Source of the DNA: Lachnospiraceae bacterium
Lineage (GTDB): Bacteria > Bacillota > Clostridia > Lachnospirales > Lachnospiraceae
NCBI GenBank assembly: GCA_017938285.1
Contig: JAGBBW010000148.1
Coordinates: forward strand, 1 to 52,550
Reading direction: 5' to 3'
DNA length: 52,550 nucleotides
The notes under the pieces are model-generated. The model had not been told where the DNA came from, ran no database searches, and saw only the letters and a list, made by a program, of their open reading frames with translations. Below, one piece after another: positions 16,694 to 26,324 of the stretch (position 1 is the first letter of the stretch; every line of letters begins with the position of its first letter). The translations under genes were made by a program, and so were the position numbers.

Positions 16694-16760
16694 TTAATTT
16701 AGCAGTTTAACAAGTTAAATTCTGCTGACTATTTCTACTATATCATGGAGGTACGATATT

Positions 16761-18134
16761 ATGAAGCTTTGGGGCGGACGCTTTACCAAGGAAACCAACC
16801 AGCTTGTACATAATTTTAACGCTTCCCTCTCCTTTGACCAGAAATTTTATAAGCAAGACATCGGCGGAAGTATTGCCCATGTAACCATGCTGGCAAAGCA
16901 GGGAATTTTAACGGACGAAGAAAAAGATACCATCATTGCAGGTCTTCAGGGCATTGAGGCTGACATCACTTCCGGCATTCTGGAATTTGATGAAGCCCAG
17001 GAAGACATTCACAGCTTTGTGGAAGCTGTATTAATTGACCGTATCGGCAACGTAGGCAAAAAACTTCATACCGGCCGCAGCCGTAATGACCAGGTTGCAC
17101 TGGACATGAGACTGTATACCAGAGATGAAATTGATGAGCTGGACAAGCTGCTCTTTGATTTACTGCAGACTATTTACAATATTATGAAAGAAAATCTTAC
17201 TACCTATATGCCGGGATTCACCCACCTGCAGAAGGCCCAGCCGGTCACACTGGCGCATCATTTTGGTGCTTACTTTGAAATGTTCCTTCGTGACCGTGAT
17301 CGTTTGAAAGACATCAGGAAACGTATGAACTACTGTCCACTGGGAGCAGGTGCCCTGGCCGGAACCACTTATCCACTGGACCGTGCGTACACTGCTTCTC
17401 TGCTCGGCTTTGACGGTCCGACCAGAAACAGCATGGATTCTGTTTCCGACCGTGACTATTTGCTGGAAACATTAAGTGCACTTTCCATCTGTATGATGCA
17501 CTTAAGCCGTTTCTGTGAAGAAATCATTATCTGGAACTCCAATGAATACCGTTTTGTGGATATTGATGACGGCTACTCAACCGGAAGTTCCATTATGCCA
17601 CAGAAGAAAAATCCGGATATTGCGGAACTGGTCCGTGGAAAAACAGGTCGTGTATATGGTGCCCTGACTTCTCTTCTTACCACCATGAAGGGCATTCCTC
17701 TTGCTTATAACAAAGACATGCAGGAAGATAAGGAAATGACATTCGATGCCATCGATACCGTAAAAGGCTGTCTGGCTCTCTTCACCGGTATGCTTGCTAC
17801 CATGAAATTTAATCATGATGTTATGGAAGCCAGTGCCAAAAACGGTTTTACCAATGCAACAGATGCTGCCGATTACCTTGTAAACCATGGTGTTCCGTTC
17901 CGTGATGCCCATGGCATTATTGGTCAGCTGGTACTGCTCTGCATTGAAAAAGATATTTCCCTGGATGAACTTCCTCTGGACGAATACAGAAAAATTTCTC
18001 CGGTATTCGAGGAAGATATTTATGAAGCCATCCGTATGCAGACCTGCGTAGAACGCAGAAATACAATCGGTGCACCGGGACTTCAGGCAATGCAGGAAGT
18101 ACTTGCATCCTATAAAAAATTTTTAGAGAACTAA
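16761..18134 (+). CDS. argH: Argininosuccinate lyase
   Basis: 457 residues, full length for the fumarase/aspartase superfamily enzyme. It cleaves argininosuccinate to arginine and fumarate, the last step of arginine synthesis, in the cytosol. Visible signatures: KLWGGRF at the N-terminus, HTGRSRNDQVALD, the GFTHLQKAQPVTLAHH block, and the family signature GSSIMPQKKNPD at 275-286 with its catalytic Ser loop. GGAGG precedes the ATG. It is monocistronic here: its own promoter lies upstream and a bidirectional terminator follows. No argG is in the window. Confidence 0.97.
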   Translation: MKLWGGRFTKETNQLVHNFNASLSFDQKFYKQDIGGSIAHVTMLAKQGILTDEEKDTIIAGLQGIEADITSGILEFDEAQEDIHSFVEAVLIDRIGNVGKKLHTGRSRNDQVALDMRLYTRDEIDELDKLLFDLLQTIYNIMKENLTTYMPGFTHLQKAQPVTLAHHFGAYFEMFLRDRDRLKDIRKRMNYCPLGAGALAGTTYPLDRAYTASLLGFDGPTRNSMDSVSDRDYLLETLSALSICMMHLSRFCEEIIIWNSNEYRFVDIDDGYSTGSSIMPQKKNPDIAELVRGKTGRVYGALTSLLTTMKGIPLAYNKDMQEDKEMTFDAIDTVKGCLALFTGMLATMKFNHDVMEASAKNGFTNATDAADYLVNHGVPFRDAHGIIGQLVLLCIEKDISLDELPLDEYRKISPVFEEDIYEAIRMQTCVERRNTIGAPGLQAMQEVLASYKKFLEN

Positions 18135-18138
18135 TCTT

Positions 18139-18187
18139 GAAAAGAACGGCTGCTGCAAACCAACGGGTCTGCAGCAGCCTTCTTTTC
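18139..18187. terminator. Bidirectional terminator between argH and the argS unit
   Basis: GAAAAGAA plus GGCTGCTGCA on the left pairs with TGCAGCAGCC plus TTCTTTTC on the right, with A-runs and T-runs outside the stem. It serves the convergent genes on both strands. Confidence 0.85.
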
Positions 18188-18207
18188 ACATTCTAAACAT
18201 TTTCCGG

Positions 18208-19314
18208 TTATACTTTTCTCATCAGTTTCTTTGATACACATCCTGCTTTATCAATAAAGCGCATATCTGTACCAAATCTGACTTCTATTCTTCTGACATC
18301 CGTGTTATCAAACACAACTCCTTTTCCGAAGTATTCATGATATACAATATCTCCCGGATTCAGGCTGTCGATTTCCTCACGCAGTAAATCTTTTTCTTTC
18401 AGACTTTCTGACAACAGCTTTAATTCATCCTCTTTCTTCTTTTCCTCATTCGGATCAAAAAACCGGGATTTCTCCATAAACTCTTCATTCACCATACGGG
18501 CATGCTCTTTTCTTGCCAGCATAGCTGCATCCGATTCATAGCCAGGAGTCTGGGTACGGGCCAATTCCTTTGGTTCTTCCCATACTTCCTGTTTGCGTTT
18601 CATCACATTAATTGGATTGCCATTGGCATCCTCAGGACCCTTTTTCAACTGGATATGCTTTAAGCTGTCAATTTTTTCTGTAGTTTCTGCTGCGGTTGCT
18701 TCCCGTTTCTTTTTCATTATAACAATATAAACCGCTGCAGATGCTATCAGCAGTACCGCTACAATGGCTACTCCGGCCAGAGGCGAAAAACCTCCTTCCG
18801 GCTTTTCTGTTGGTTCCGGTGCTTCCGTCAAAACCGGTGTTGGTGTTGCTTCCGGCGTTGGTGTCGCAACCGGTGTCGGTGTCGCAACCGGTGTTGGTGT
18901 CGCTTCCGGTGTTGGTGTCGGCAGCGGCACAGCACGATTTTCTGAAAGTGTTACGTAGGTAGCATTCACATATCCATGAAATTCTGTCCCATCTTTCATC
19001 CAGCGTACTTCATACCACAAATCTCCATTAGCCGCATTACCGGAGGACATGACGGCAACTTTATCGCCCATCAACAGCATAATATATTCTCCGTTTACAC
19101 TTACACGGTCATAGGTTGCTCCAAACCCCATCCTGACATTTAAATGCTCTGTATTTACCTCTCCTACATAAGCTTCTGCAGCCGCAGTTTCATTTGTTAC
19201 TTCATACGTGGGCTCCGTTCCTGCATAAACAGTCCGGCCCGGAAATACTGCTGCCGAAGTAAGCAGAAATGCGCCGGCTCCTGCTATGGCCAGCCATTTT
19301 CGCACCTTGCTCAT
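18208..19314 (-). CDS. SH3-like / TPTP stalk / membrane / Tudor-like protein
   Basis: 368 residues in four parts. Residues 1-32 are a signal peptide-like segment ending near VYAG. Residues about 48-125 are an SH3-like domain (NVRMGFGATYDRVSV, LWYEVRWMKDGTEFHGYV). Residues 130-170 are a TPxATPTP stalk, and about 178-198 a membrane segment. The cytosolic tail has a helical part and ends in PGDIVYHEYFGKGVVFDNTD...IEVRFG, which resembles the Tudor-like C-terminal domain of UvrD/PcrA or CarD. This links a wall-sensing ectodomain to a possible RNA polymerase or nucleic-acid binding fold. It is the third gene of the argS unit, 15 bp after the ATPase gene. Confidence 0.7.
   Translation of the reverse strand: MSKVRKWLAIAGAGAFLLTSAAVFPGRTVYAGTEPTYEVTNETAAAEAYVGEVNTEHLNVRMGFGATYDRVSVNGEYIMLLMGDKVAVMSSGNAANGDLWYEVRWMKDGTEFHGYVNATYVTLSENRAVPLPTPTPEATPTPVATPTPVATPTPEATPTPVLTEAPEPTEKPEGGFSPLAGVAIVAVLLIASAAVYIVIMKKKREATAAETTEKIDSLKHIQLKKGPEDANGNPINVMKRKQEVWEEPKELARTQTPGYESDAAMLARKEHARMVNEEFMEKSRFFDPNEEKKKEDELKLLSESLKEKDLLREEIDSLNPGDIVYHEYFGKGVVFDNTDVRRIEVRFGTDMRFIDKAGCVSKKLMRKV
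18838..18926 (-). repeat. In-gene minisatellite coding the TPTP stalk
   Basis: About five 18-bp units of the type GGTGTTGGTGTCGCAACC (plus strand), each coding six residues of the (V/E)ATPTP kind. Such tracts can change length by slippage and alter the stalk. Confidence 0.7.
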
Positions 19315-19329
19315 ATCCCTTCCTCCTTT

Positions 19330-20634
19330 TTATTCCTGCTTTCCGAGCAGATACGTAATAAACTGCTGTGCCGTACGGCCGGATTTTCCGCCATGGGAAA
19401 TCTCCCATGCATTGGCTTTCAGCAGTAATTCTTCCTCTGACAAGGTAAGCTCCGGATATTTTTCTGCCAGTCCTTTCACAATTCCAAAAAACTGTTTCTG
19501 GTTTGGAGACAAAAAGCAGATACTGATACCAAACCGGGCAACCAGGGACAATTTTTCCTGCATGGTGTCGGAACGATGCAGTTCATCTTTGGAAATATCA
19601 GAACGGTCGGACCAGGTTTCCCGGATCAGGTGTCTGCGGTTGGAGGTGGCATAAATCAGCACATTATCCGGCTTAATTTCCAGACCACCTTCGATTACTG
19701 CTTTTAAATACTTATACTCAATTTCAAATTCCTCAAACGATAAATCATCCATATAGATAATAAACTTATAATTACGGTTCTTAATTCTGGAAATCAGTCC
19801 CGCCAGTTCTGAAAACTGATGCTTATATATCTCTATCATACGAAGGCCGTCTTTATAATATTCATTCAGAATTGCCTTTATACTGGTGGATTTTCCAGTT
19901 CCGGCATCTCCATACAGCAATACATTGTTTGCTTTTCTGCCCTCCACAAAAGCTCTGGTATTTTCTACCAGTTTATTTTTCTGTTCCTCATAGCCAATCA
20001 GGTCATCCAGGCATACTTCTTCTGTATTGGTAATTGGCACAAGCACCTGTTTTCCGTCTTCTTCCTGTAAGCGGAATGCCTTATTCAGACCAAATAAACC
20101 AACTCCATACTCCTGGTAAAATTCCGTTACTACAGAGAAAACTTCTTCCCTGTCCACAGCAGCAGCAATACGCCTGCTTAATTCACGTACACGGTCACTG
20201 ACACTCTTATTATAGTATTTTTCTGCCTTTGCTACAGAATGATAGTCCGTAATCACAGAAAAGCAGTCAATTTCCAGTTCTTTTTCCAGCCGGGAAAAAT
20301 CATAATGGAACAGTTGCCGGAAAATTTCAAAATCTGCCTTGGCAAATACATTTACACTTCCCTCTGCTGCTCCACGTTTTTCGCAGACCAGACCAAACGG
20401 AGTCTCCGTCATGGCAAGCAGGTACGCCAGATAATTCTGCCACAAATTTCCATCAAATCCATAGCGGGTGGCAACCTCCAGCAGCCGGTTTACCTGCTCA
20501 TACAAGCGATTCACCGTTTCTTCCCTGTCTGCTTTCTGTTTTTCCCACTGCTCCACAATTTCTGCCAGCTGAAATAAAATACTGTCTTTTTCTATATTCC
20601 GGTATACAACCAGTCTGGATAAATAATGGTACAT
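19330..20634 (-). CDS. DUF815 family AAA+ ATPase
   Basis: 434 residues. The C-terminal half is an AAA+ module: Walker A GDAGTGKS at 242-249, Walker [11 protein letters not shown] at 291-300, a sensor-1 region [11 protein letters not shown], and [17 protein letters not shown] before it, which is typical of DUF815. The N-terminal half is helical and unassigned. DUF815 proteins are widespread in Firmicutes and their substrate is not known to me. GGAGG precedes the ATG. It lies 15 bp after argS and 15 bp before the SH3 protein, in one unit. Confidence 0.85.
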   Translation of the reverse strand: MYHYLSRLVVYRNIEKDSILFQLAEIVEQWEKQKADREETVNRLYEQVNRLLEVATRYGFDGNLWQNYLAYLLAMTETPFGLVCEKRGAAEGSVNVFAKADFEIFRQLFHYDFSRLEKELEIDCFSVITDYHSVAKAEKYYNKSVSDRVRELSRRIAAAVDREEVFSVVTEFYQEYGVGLFGLNKAFRLQEEDGKQVLVPITNTEEVCLDDLIGYEEQKNKLVENTRAFVEGRKANNVLLYGDAGTGKSTSIKAILNEYYKDGLRMIEIYKHQFSELAGLISRIKNRNYKFIIYMDDLSFEEFEIEYKYLKAVIEGGLEIKPDNVLIYATSNRRHLIRETWSDRSDISKDELHRSDTMQEKLSLVARFGISICFLSPNQKQFFGIVKGLAEKYPELTLSEEELLLKANAWEISHGGKSGRTAQQFITYLLGKQE

Positions 20635-20649
20635 TACTTTTCCTCCATG

Positions 20650-22437
20650 TTACATACGTTCCGGTGCTTCAAAGCCAAGAAGGTCAATACAGGTTTCCAA
20701 AAGCTTCAGCACCAAAGTAATCAGTGCAATCCACTCACTCTGCTTTTTCCTGTCTTCTTCACCCATAATCTTGTTGTTATGGTAAAAACTATTGAATGCG
20801 TTTGCCATTTCATAAATATACTGGCAGAGTTTGTGCGGAGCCATTTCTTCATAAGTCTTTGCCACAACATCGTTAAACTTTGCTGCTGTCAGCATTAAGT
20901 CAGTTTCCGCTGCACCATATTCTCTTGTCTCAGATTCACCACTATACGGATGGGCAATCACTCCGTCTGCTGCCCCTGCCATCTCAGCATACTTTGTGAG
21001 AATGGACTTAATACGGACCATGGTGTACAGAATATATGGGCCGGTATTTCCTTCAAATGAAGTAAAGCGGTCAATATCAAAAATATAATCCTTCGCAATC
21101 TGGTTGGATAAATCTGCATACTTTAATGCTGCAAGACCTACCGTTTTTGCAATGGCACGTGCTTCATCCTCCGGCATTTCACGTCCGGACATTACTTTAT
21201 TAAATACTTCTTCATTTACACCGGAAATTAAGTTTTCCAGGCGCATAACACCGCCATCTCTGGTTTTGAACGGCTTGCCGTCCTTCCCATTTACTGTACC
21301 AAAACCAAGGAAAGTCAGTTCCTTATCCGCAGATACGAGACCACACTTCTTTGCTGCCCGGAACACCTGGACAAAATGGAGTTCCTGACGCTTATCTACA
21401 ACATAAATGTAACGGTCCGGACCGTAATCCTTCTCTCTCTGGATAATGGTAGCCAGATCTGTTGTTTCATATAACGCTGCACCGTCAGACTTTCTTACAA
21501 TACATGGAGGCAGTTCTTTGGTATCTGTCTCTTCTGCAATGTCCACTACAAGGGCACCCATACTCTCTCTCGCATAGCCCTTTTCCACCATGTCATCAAT
21601 CATGGCCGGAATATACGGCTGTGCATCACTTTCGCCAAGCCATAAGTCAAAGGATACATCCAGATTTTCATAATTTCTCTTTAAATCCTCTACAGAAACA
21701 CGTAAAATATGTTTCCACAGGGCAATATATGGTGCATATCCCTCCTGCAGCTTCGCAGTGGCTGTATGGGCACGCTCCTTAAACTCCTCATCCACCTTGG
21801 ACTTGCCACTGGCGCATGGATAAATTTCTTCCAGTTCACTAATGGTAAAAGGAGCCTCTGCCGGGTATTCTCCAGTGAAGCTTTCATTAAAATAGCAGAG
21901 TTCCGGCTTGCGCTCTTTTAATTCTTCAATAATCAGACCCATCTGTAAGCCCCAGTCTCCCAGATGCACGTCACCAATAACCTCATTTCCGGCAAAGCGG
22001 CAGATTCTCTTAATGCTTTCGCCGATAACCGCAGAACGCAGATGACCAATATGAAGAGGCTTTGCCACATTTGGTCCGCCATAGTCCACAATGATTTTTT
22101 CTCCTCTGCCCTGCTCTTCATAACCATACTTTTCTGCCTTTGCCATATCCTCCAGATACAGGGTCAGATAGTATGGGCAGACCTTAATATTAATGAAACC
22201 TGGCGCAATGGCAGTAACTTCAGAAAACTTCTTTTTATCAAGTGCCGCTACTACCTCCTGGGCAATCATGATTGGTGCCTTCTTATATTCTTTTGCAGCT
22301 GCCATGGCACCGTTACACTGGTACTGGCAGAGATCCGGACGGTTGGATACAGCCGCCTGTCCATATTTTTCTGCATATCCGCAGGCAGTAAACGCCTGTT
22401 TTAATTCTTCACTAATGATGTCGATTAATGTTCTCAT
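20650..22437 (-). CDS. argS: Arginyl-tRNA synthetase
   Basis: 595 residues, a normal class I ArgRS. It charges tRNA-Arg with arginine in the cytosol. It shows the N-terminal ArgRS-specific domain, the HIGH motif as PNVAKPLHIGHLRS (near residues 125-138), GDWGLQMGLII, the DALR-type C-terminal anticodon-binding domain (NSFYHNNKIMG), and the typical ending LLETCIDLLGFEAPERM. No T-box leader was found in the roughly 60 nt before the start. First gene of a three-gene unit. Confidence 0.97.
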   Translation of the reverse strand: MRTLIDIISEELKQAFTACGYAEKYGQAAVSNRPDLCQYQCNGAMAAAKEYKKAPIMIAQEVVAALDKKKFSEVTAIAPGFINIKVCPYYLTLYLEDMAKAEKYGYEEQGRGEKIIVDYGGPNVAKPLHIGHLRSAVIGESIKRICRFAGNEVIGDVHLGDWGLQMGLIIEELKERKPELCYFNESFTGEYPAEAPFTISELEEIYPCASGKSKVDEEFKERAHTATAKLQEGYAPYIALWKHILRVSVEDLKRNYENLDVSFDLWLGESDAQPYIPAMIDDMVEKGYARESMGALVVDIAEETDTKELPPCIVRKSDGAALYETTDLATIIQREKDYGPDRYIYVVDKRQELHFVQVFRAAKKCGLVSADKELTFLGFGTVNGKDGKPFKTRDGGVMRLENLISGVNEEVFNKVMSGREMPEDEARAIAKTVGLAALKYADLSNQIAKDYIFDIDRFTSFEGNTGPYILYTMVRIKSILTKYAEMAGAADGVIAHPYSGESETREYGAAETDLMLTAAKFNDVVAKTYEEMAPHKLCQYIYEMANAFNSFYHNNKIMGEEDRKKQSEWIALITLVLKLLETCIDLLGFEAPERM

Positions 22438-22593
22438 GACATCCCTCCGTTTTCTTATATTTAGGTGGAAACTATTCCATTACACACTAATTTTAGCTTA
22501 TCATAAATAATGTATCACACTGCTGTAGAAAAAACAACAAAAATTTCTGCGGAAGCTGAGGAAAAACGTTACCGTATACAACGCGGACAGACA

Positions 22594-22662
22594 AAAAATA
22601 AGGAGGCCGGAACAGTTCTTCCAAAGTCATTCCTGTCATGACTCCTGAATATCCATTCCGGC
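22594..22662 (-). terminator. Terminator of the PadR-PspC unit
   Basis: On the minus strand GCCGGAA (22662-22656) pairs with TTCCGGC (22612-22606), followed by CTCCTTATTTTTTG. Inside is a second stem, AGTCAT/ATGACT (22625-22643). The region 22438-22722 holds this element and the argS leader and no gene. Confidence 0.6.
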
Positions 22663-22722
22663 ATCCCCACTATATTTTACGACAGTGTTCCACTCTCTGG
22701 GCCAGTTGTTCTGTGCTGCCGT

Positions 22723-22899
22723 TTAATCCGGCATAATAATTGCTGCAATGATATAGGCAAGTAAACCTGCTCCCCCCGCCAGTGTAAATAAAATCCACAA
22801 TAACCGGATTAATGTTGAATCACAATTAAAATATTCTGCTATACCTCCGCATACACCGCAAAGCTTTTTATCTGTCTGAGATTTTTGTAATTTTTTCAT
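22723..22899 (-). CDS. PspC-domain small membrane protein
   Basis: 58 residues, too short for many gene callers. It starts MKKLQKSQTDKKLCGVCGGI, then AEYFNCDSTLIRLLWILF and a hydrophobic end AGLLAYIIAAIIMPD. This is the PspC core: the CGVxGGIAEYF motif with the following membrane helices. GGAGGG precedes the ATG. PspC proteins take part in envelope-stress responses. It is the last gene after PadR, HAAS and DUF4097, a combination common in Firmicutes. Confidence 0.85.
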   Translation of the reverse strand: MKKLQKSQTDKKLCGVCGGIAEYFNCDSTLIRLLWILFTLAGGAGLLAYIIAAIIMPD

Positions 22900-23036
22900 A
22901 TTTTCACCCTCCTGATATTTTACTATTGTGCTGCAAAAACAAATTTGTTCTGCCTGCTATTAGTGTACAATGCTTTTTTCAAAATTGCAACCGACAGGCG
23001 TAATTTCTAATGAACTTCTAAGGAAGACGGGAACGG

Positions 23037-23960
23037 TTACTCTATATCCAATTCAATACGTCCAATACCGCAATCCAGCGTAAACGAATCCGCCTTCGTG
23101 TTTTCTCCCTGGACTCGTTCCACATTTCCTCTGTATTTCTTCCCATCGACTTCCACTTCCCCGATACCACAGTCGATTTCATAATTAAAATCCACTTCAC
23201 TCCGGTCTGTCAGGATAATTTTTACTTCCCCGATACCGCACTCCACAGAATTGTCTCCGGAAACCGCACCTGTCAGTGAAATTGCTCCAACACCATTATC
23301 TACGGTAAGATTATGTGCTGTCAAATCATATACGACAATCTCTCCTACGCCATTAATCAGTTCCAGCCGTTCTTCTGCTTCCAGTTCCATCACCTTCATA
23401 CTTCCCGCAGATACATCTAACAGTACCTGCCCGGCCCTCAATTCTTCTGCGGAAAACATTCCGGCCGCCAGATAAATTTCCATTGTTTCAAAATATACTT
23501 TTTCAGGAAGTACCACTTCTATTTCCGGACAATAATCGGAATGCACACTGCCTTCTTCCATTAAAGCATCCTCGATATACCAGATACCATCCCGGACTTC
23601 ACTGGAAATTGCGTCCTCAAACATATCCCTCACATGCACTTCCATCACATCGCCTTCTTTGATTCTTACTTCACCTACTGCAAATTCAAAACAGATACCG
23701 GTAACTTCCTCTATATCAGAAACTGCAAAGTCATAGGATTCCTTTGTTTCTGTCCGGGAATAATGTGTCCCTGTACGTGTTCCGCTGCCAAATCTGTCAA
23801 ATTCAAAAAAGTCCAGAAAATTTTCTGCATTGATACTTAACTGGTCCTGGTATCCTATAAGTTCATCCGAAAAACCAACTGCCAGTACTACTGCCAGTAC
23901 AATTCCTGCCAGAATACAACAAATTCCCGGAATCAATGTTGCTTTCCAGAATTTTTTCAT
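23037..23960 (-). CDS. DUF4097-type beta-helix membrane-anchored protein
   Basis: 307 residues. An N-terminal membrane segment (about 7-30) is followed by a repetitive beta-rich domain with recurring GVGEI/GIGEV/GIGRI turns (for example INGVGEIVVYDL, VECGIGEVKIILTD, LDCGIGRIELDIE). This is the DUF4097/LiaG-like putative adhesin fold. It overlaps the HAAS gene by 4 bp. In such clusters these proteins act at the envelope together with PspC; the precise role is unknown. Confidence 0.75.
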   Translation of the reverse strand: MKKFWKATLIPGICCILAGIVLAVVLAVGFSDELIGYQDQLSINAENFLDFFEFDRFGSGTRTGTHYSRTETKESYDFAVSDIEEVTGICFEFAVGEVRIKEGDVMEVHVRDMFEDAISSEVRDGIWYIEDALMEEGSVHSDYCPEIEVVLPEKVYFETMEIYLAAGMFSAEELRAGQVLLDVSAGSMKVMELEAEERLELINGVGEIVVYDLTAHNLTVDNGVGAISLTGAVSGDNSVECGIGEVKIILTDRSEVDFNYEIDCGIGEVEVDGKKYRGNVERVQGENTKADSFTLDCGIGRIELDIE

Positions 23961-24679
23961 ACTGATGCCCCCTTTCTTCCATGAAACAGGCGGTTAAGCC
24001 ATTTCACAATACCATTTACAATCCATACTGCCAGACGGATAATTCCGCCAACTGCCGCAATCATCAGACATCCAAAACCGAATAAAAGCAATCCGGCTGC
24101 TACAAAAGCAACGCCAATGACAGGCATGGTAAACATCTCCATAATACCGATAACAAACAGCGCCACACCACCAAGAATACAGAAGATACCACCTGCACCG
24201 AATCCTGCCACCAGACCAATGACCGTACCAAACAGTCCCATTATAATGCCAAACGCTGTACCCAGAACGCCAATCCAGATTGGGAACGTCAGTATTGCCA
24301 CAATAATGGCTATCGCCAGCATACCACCGCTTAATCCCTTCTTCTTTACATAAACACCGGAAGCTCCGGACTCTGTTTTTTGTTGTTCTTCCTGCTTTTC
24401 TTCTCCAGAAGCATAACGTACCGGGGTCTGTCTTTCTGTTTCCTGCTCCTGATAGCCATGCTCCGTATATACACCGGCCGTCTTTTCTGCCTGATAGTCC
24501 CTCAGAATCTGGGCGGCAATCCTGCCCGGTGACCCCAGTTCGTCTATGACAATCTGCTCCTGATCTGCTCCTGCTTCTTCAAAATAAGAGTCATAATAAC
24601 GCAGGGCCTCTTCCTTCTCCTCTGCCGGAAGTTCATCCAGCAGTACTTTTAGTTCTTTCATAAACTCATTCTTTGACAC
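23957..24679 (-). CDS. HAAS/DUF1700 domain membrane protein
   Basis: 240 residues. The N-terminal HAAS helical domain (FMKELKVLLDELPAEEKEEA, then YYDSYFEEAG and ELGSPGRIA) is followed by a variable linker and four hydrophobic Gly-rich segments (about 110-225). The start is a GTG at 24679, placed seven bases after the GAGGAGG inside the end of the PadR gene. HAAS proteins are the standard partner of PadR repressors. Confidence 0.85.
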   Translation of the reverse strand: MSKNEFMKELKVLLDELPAEEKEEALRYYDSYFEEAGADQEQIVIDELGSPGRIAAQILRDYQAEKTAGVYTEHGYQEQETERQTPVRYASGEEKQEEQQKTESGASGVYVKKKGLSGGMLAIAIIVAILTFPIWIGVLGTAFGIIMGLFGTVIGLVAGFGAGGIFCILGGVALFVIGIMEMFTMPVIGVAFVAAGLLLFGFGCLMIAAVGGIIRLAVWIVNGIVKWLNRLFHGRKGASV

Positions 24680-24997
24680 TTACATTACCTCCTCAAACAG
24701 CTGTGATATTTTCCCTGAATAATTCTTCCATTCCTGACAATACAATAGCAGCTGCCGTCTTCCCTGTTCCGTGATTTTATAATATCTCCGGTTCCTCCCG
24801 CCAAACTCCATATCATAAGTTTCCAGGCAGTTGTCTTTCTGCAGACGCCGCAGTACCGGATACAGCGTAGACTCCGAAAGTTCCAGAACACTTCTGGCTT
24901 CCTGGGTAATTTTGTAGCCATACGTTCCTTCCGGCTCTTTGGAGACAGCTGCCAGAACAATGGCATCCAGCAGGGCTGCCCCAGTATTAAATACCAT
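24680..24997 (-). CDS. PadR family transcriptional regulator
   Basis: 105 residues, a short PadR of subfamily 2. It has the winged-helix signature TYGYKITQEARS...LSESTLYPVLRRLQKDNCLE and GGRNRRYYKITEQGRR. It is the first gene of the four-gene unit and most likely represses its own promoter at the palindrome described at 25050-25078. Confidence 0.92.
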   Translation of the reverse strand: MVFNTGAALLDAIVLAAVSKEPEGTYGYKITQEARSVLELSESTLYPVLRRLQKDNCLETYDMEFGGRNRRYYKITEQGRRQLLLYCQEWKNYSGKISQLFEEVM

Positions 24998-25049
24998 TCC
25001 ATCCTCTCCTTCTGCACAATTTCATTTTCTGTTTTGCTTTGTTGAACAT

Positions 25050-25078
25050 ACTATACGCCATATAATATTATATGTCAA
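25050..25078 (-). promoter_or_regulatory. Promoter with PadR operator
   Basis: Minus strand: consensus TTGACA (25078-25073), 17-bp spacer, TATAGT (25055-25050). The spacer holds a perfect 16-bp palindrome, CATATAATATTATATG (25059-25074), so a dimer bound there would block RNA polymerase. This fits autoregulation by the PadR protein. Confidence 0.75.
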
Positions 25079-25135
25079 CACACTTAATCATTTTCTAATC
25101 AAACTGTAATCTTTCCATGCTCTTCCTTACATGCA

Positions 25136-25186
25136 AAAAAACATAGAAGCGGATACTTTGTTCCTGCATCCGCTTCTATGTTTTTT
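25136..25186 (-). terminator. Terminator after the NA37 gene
   Basis: A 19-bp perfect stem with A-run and T-run flanks: AAAAAACATAGAAGCGGAT (25136-25154) pairs with the same sequence inverted at 25168-25186. Confidence 0.9.
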
Positions 25187-25236
25187 GCTGCCATAAAACC
25201 TGCCGTATGTTCACCGTTTTCCTTCTGACACACCAG

Positions 25237-26247
25237 TTACCGGCTCGTAATACGGTTCACATTTTTTATGAGAACCGAAATGGTTCCATCCTGGTTTGTA
25301 ATAAATTCCACATGCTGCTTATTGTTATATTCCTCCATGGGAATATTGATTTCAATGCCGGAATCCGTGGTCAGGAACTGTTTCTCAAATTTCTTTGTAG
25401 TCCGTTCGTTCTGAACTTTGATTTCTTCCTTTGGAAGCTTATATTTTTCCAGCTTCTCCACAAATTCCTCTTTGATTTCCGGAATGTCGCCAAACAGCTC
25501 TTCACCAATTTCCTCAGCTACCAGGGCACCCTGCTCCACATAGCTGTTATGAATGACGCTCTTTGCTTCCATTTTCTTTTCAAAATCATCCTCAAAATAC
25601 TTTTTATTAATCTGGTCCACTGCCTTTGTTACAATATCCAGTTTCGTCTTCTGGGACATTTTTGCATGACACTGTAAGTACACCTCGGAAAGATAATTCG
25701 TTTTTGTACCGTTAATATCATATTTTTTCTCAATCAGCTGCACCGTATTTTCCGCCAGGGAAATCATGACTGCCTCCGACAGTCTGCCTCCTCCTGGAAG
25801 AGCACAGCACTGCTTCATGATATCATTCACATTTTCATCCGAATCATTCAGGGAGGTCTAATGCATATATACTTCCTTGTAATTCATTTTCAGAATAGCA
25901 AGATGCTGCTGCGATTCCAGCTGATAGGTTACAAAAAACACATCCGCCGGAGGAATTGCCATATTGGAATTCATGATTCCATACAACAGTTCTGCCAGTT
26001 TCCGGGTTACCTCCACCATATTTTCTTCTGAAAATTCCTGCAGCAGGTGATACACTTCTGAGTTCTCTTCATCAAATACGCAGGTTTTTAAATCATCTCC
26101 GGATATTACCTTATAAATATGATTTCGTAAAAAATCATTCATATCCGGTGTCAGATTCAGCAGGGTATCGGACAATACCGGCATACCTACCGTAGAATCC
26201 ATAATGTGCATCACTGCACTCCGAATTATAATATCATCTTTTTCCAT
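25237..26247 (-). pseudogene. Nucleoid-associated protein (NA37/NdpA family) with in-frame TAG
   Basis: A continuous frame of 335 sense codons interrupted by one TAG at codon 130 (25860-25858), with no shift in frame. Upstream: start ATG with AAGGAAG, and FFVTYQLESQQHLAILKMNYKE. Downstream: NDIMKQCCALPGGGRLSEAV, KKYDINGTKTNYLSEVYLQC, FVEKLEKYKL, and a C-terminal beta part. This order matches the NA37 family of nucleoid-associated proteins (about 335 residues). CAG to TAG would explain it. It could be a recent nonsense mutation, a read-through stop, or a sequencing error. A downstream restart is conceivable, at the ATG at about 25818. Confidence 0.75.
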
Positions 26248-26324
26248 TTGTTCTTCCTTACTGTAACTGCGGTTACGTCCTATGGTAAACAGTTACCCAA
26301 TTATCATTCTATTTCTTTCTTCCA

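Noticed and set aside
18838-18926. Regular short repeats that could suggest a CRISPR array
   Set aside because: The units are contiguous 18-mers without spacers and code in frame for a TPTP stalk.
22438-22500. T-box leader expected before argS
   Set aside because: The leader is only about 60 nt and contains no specifier stem or T-box sequence.
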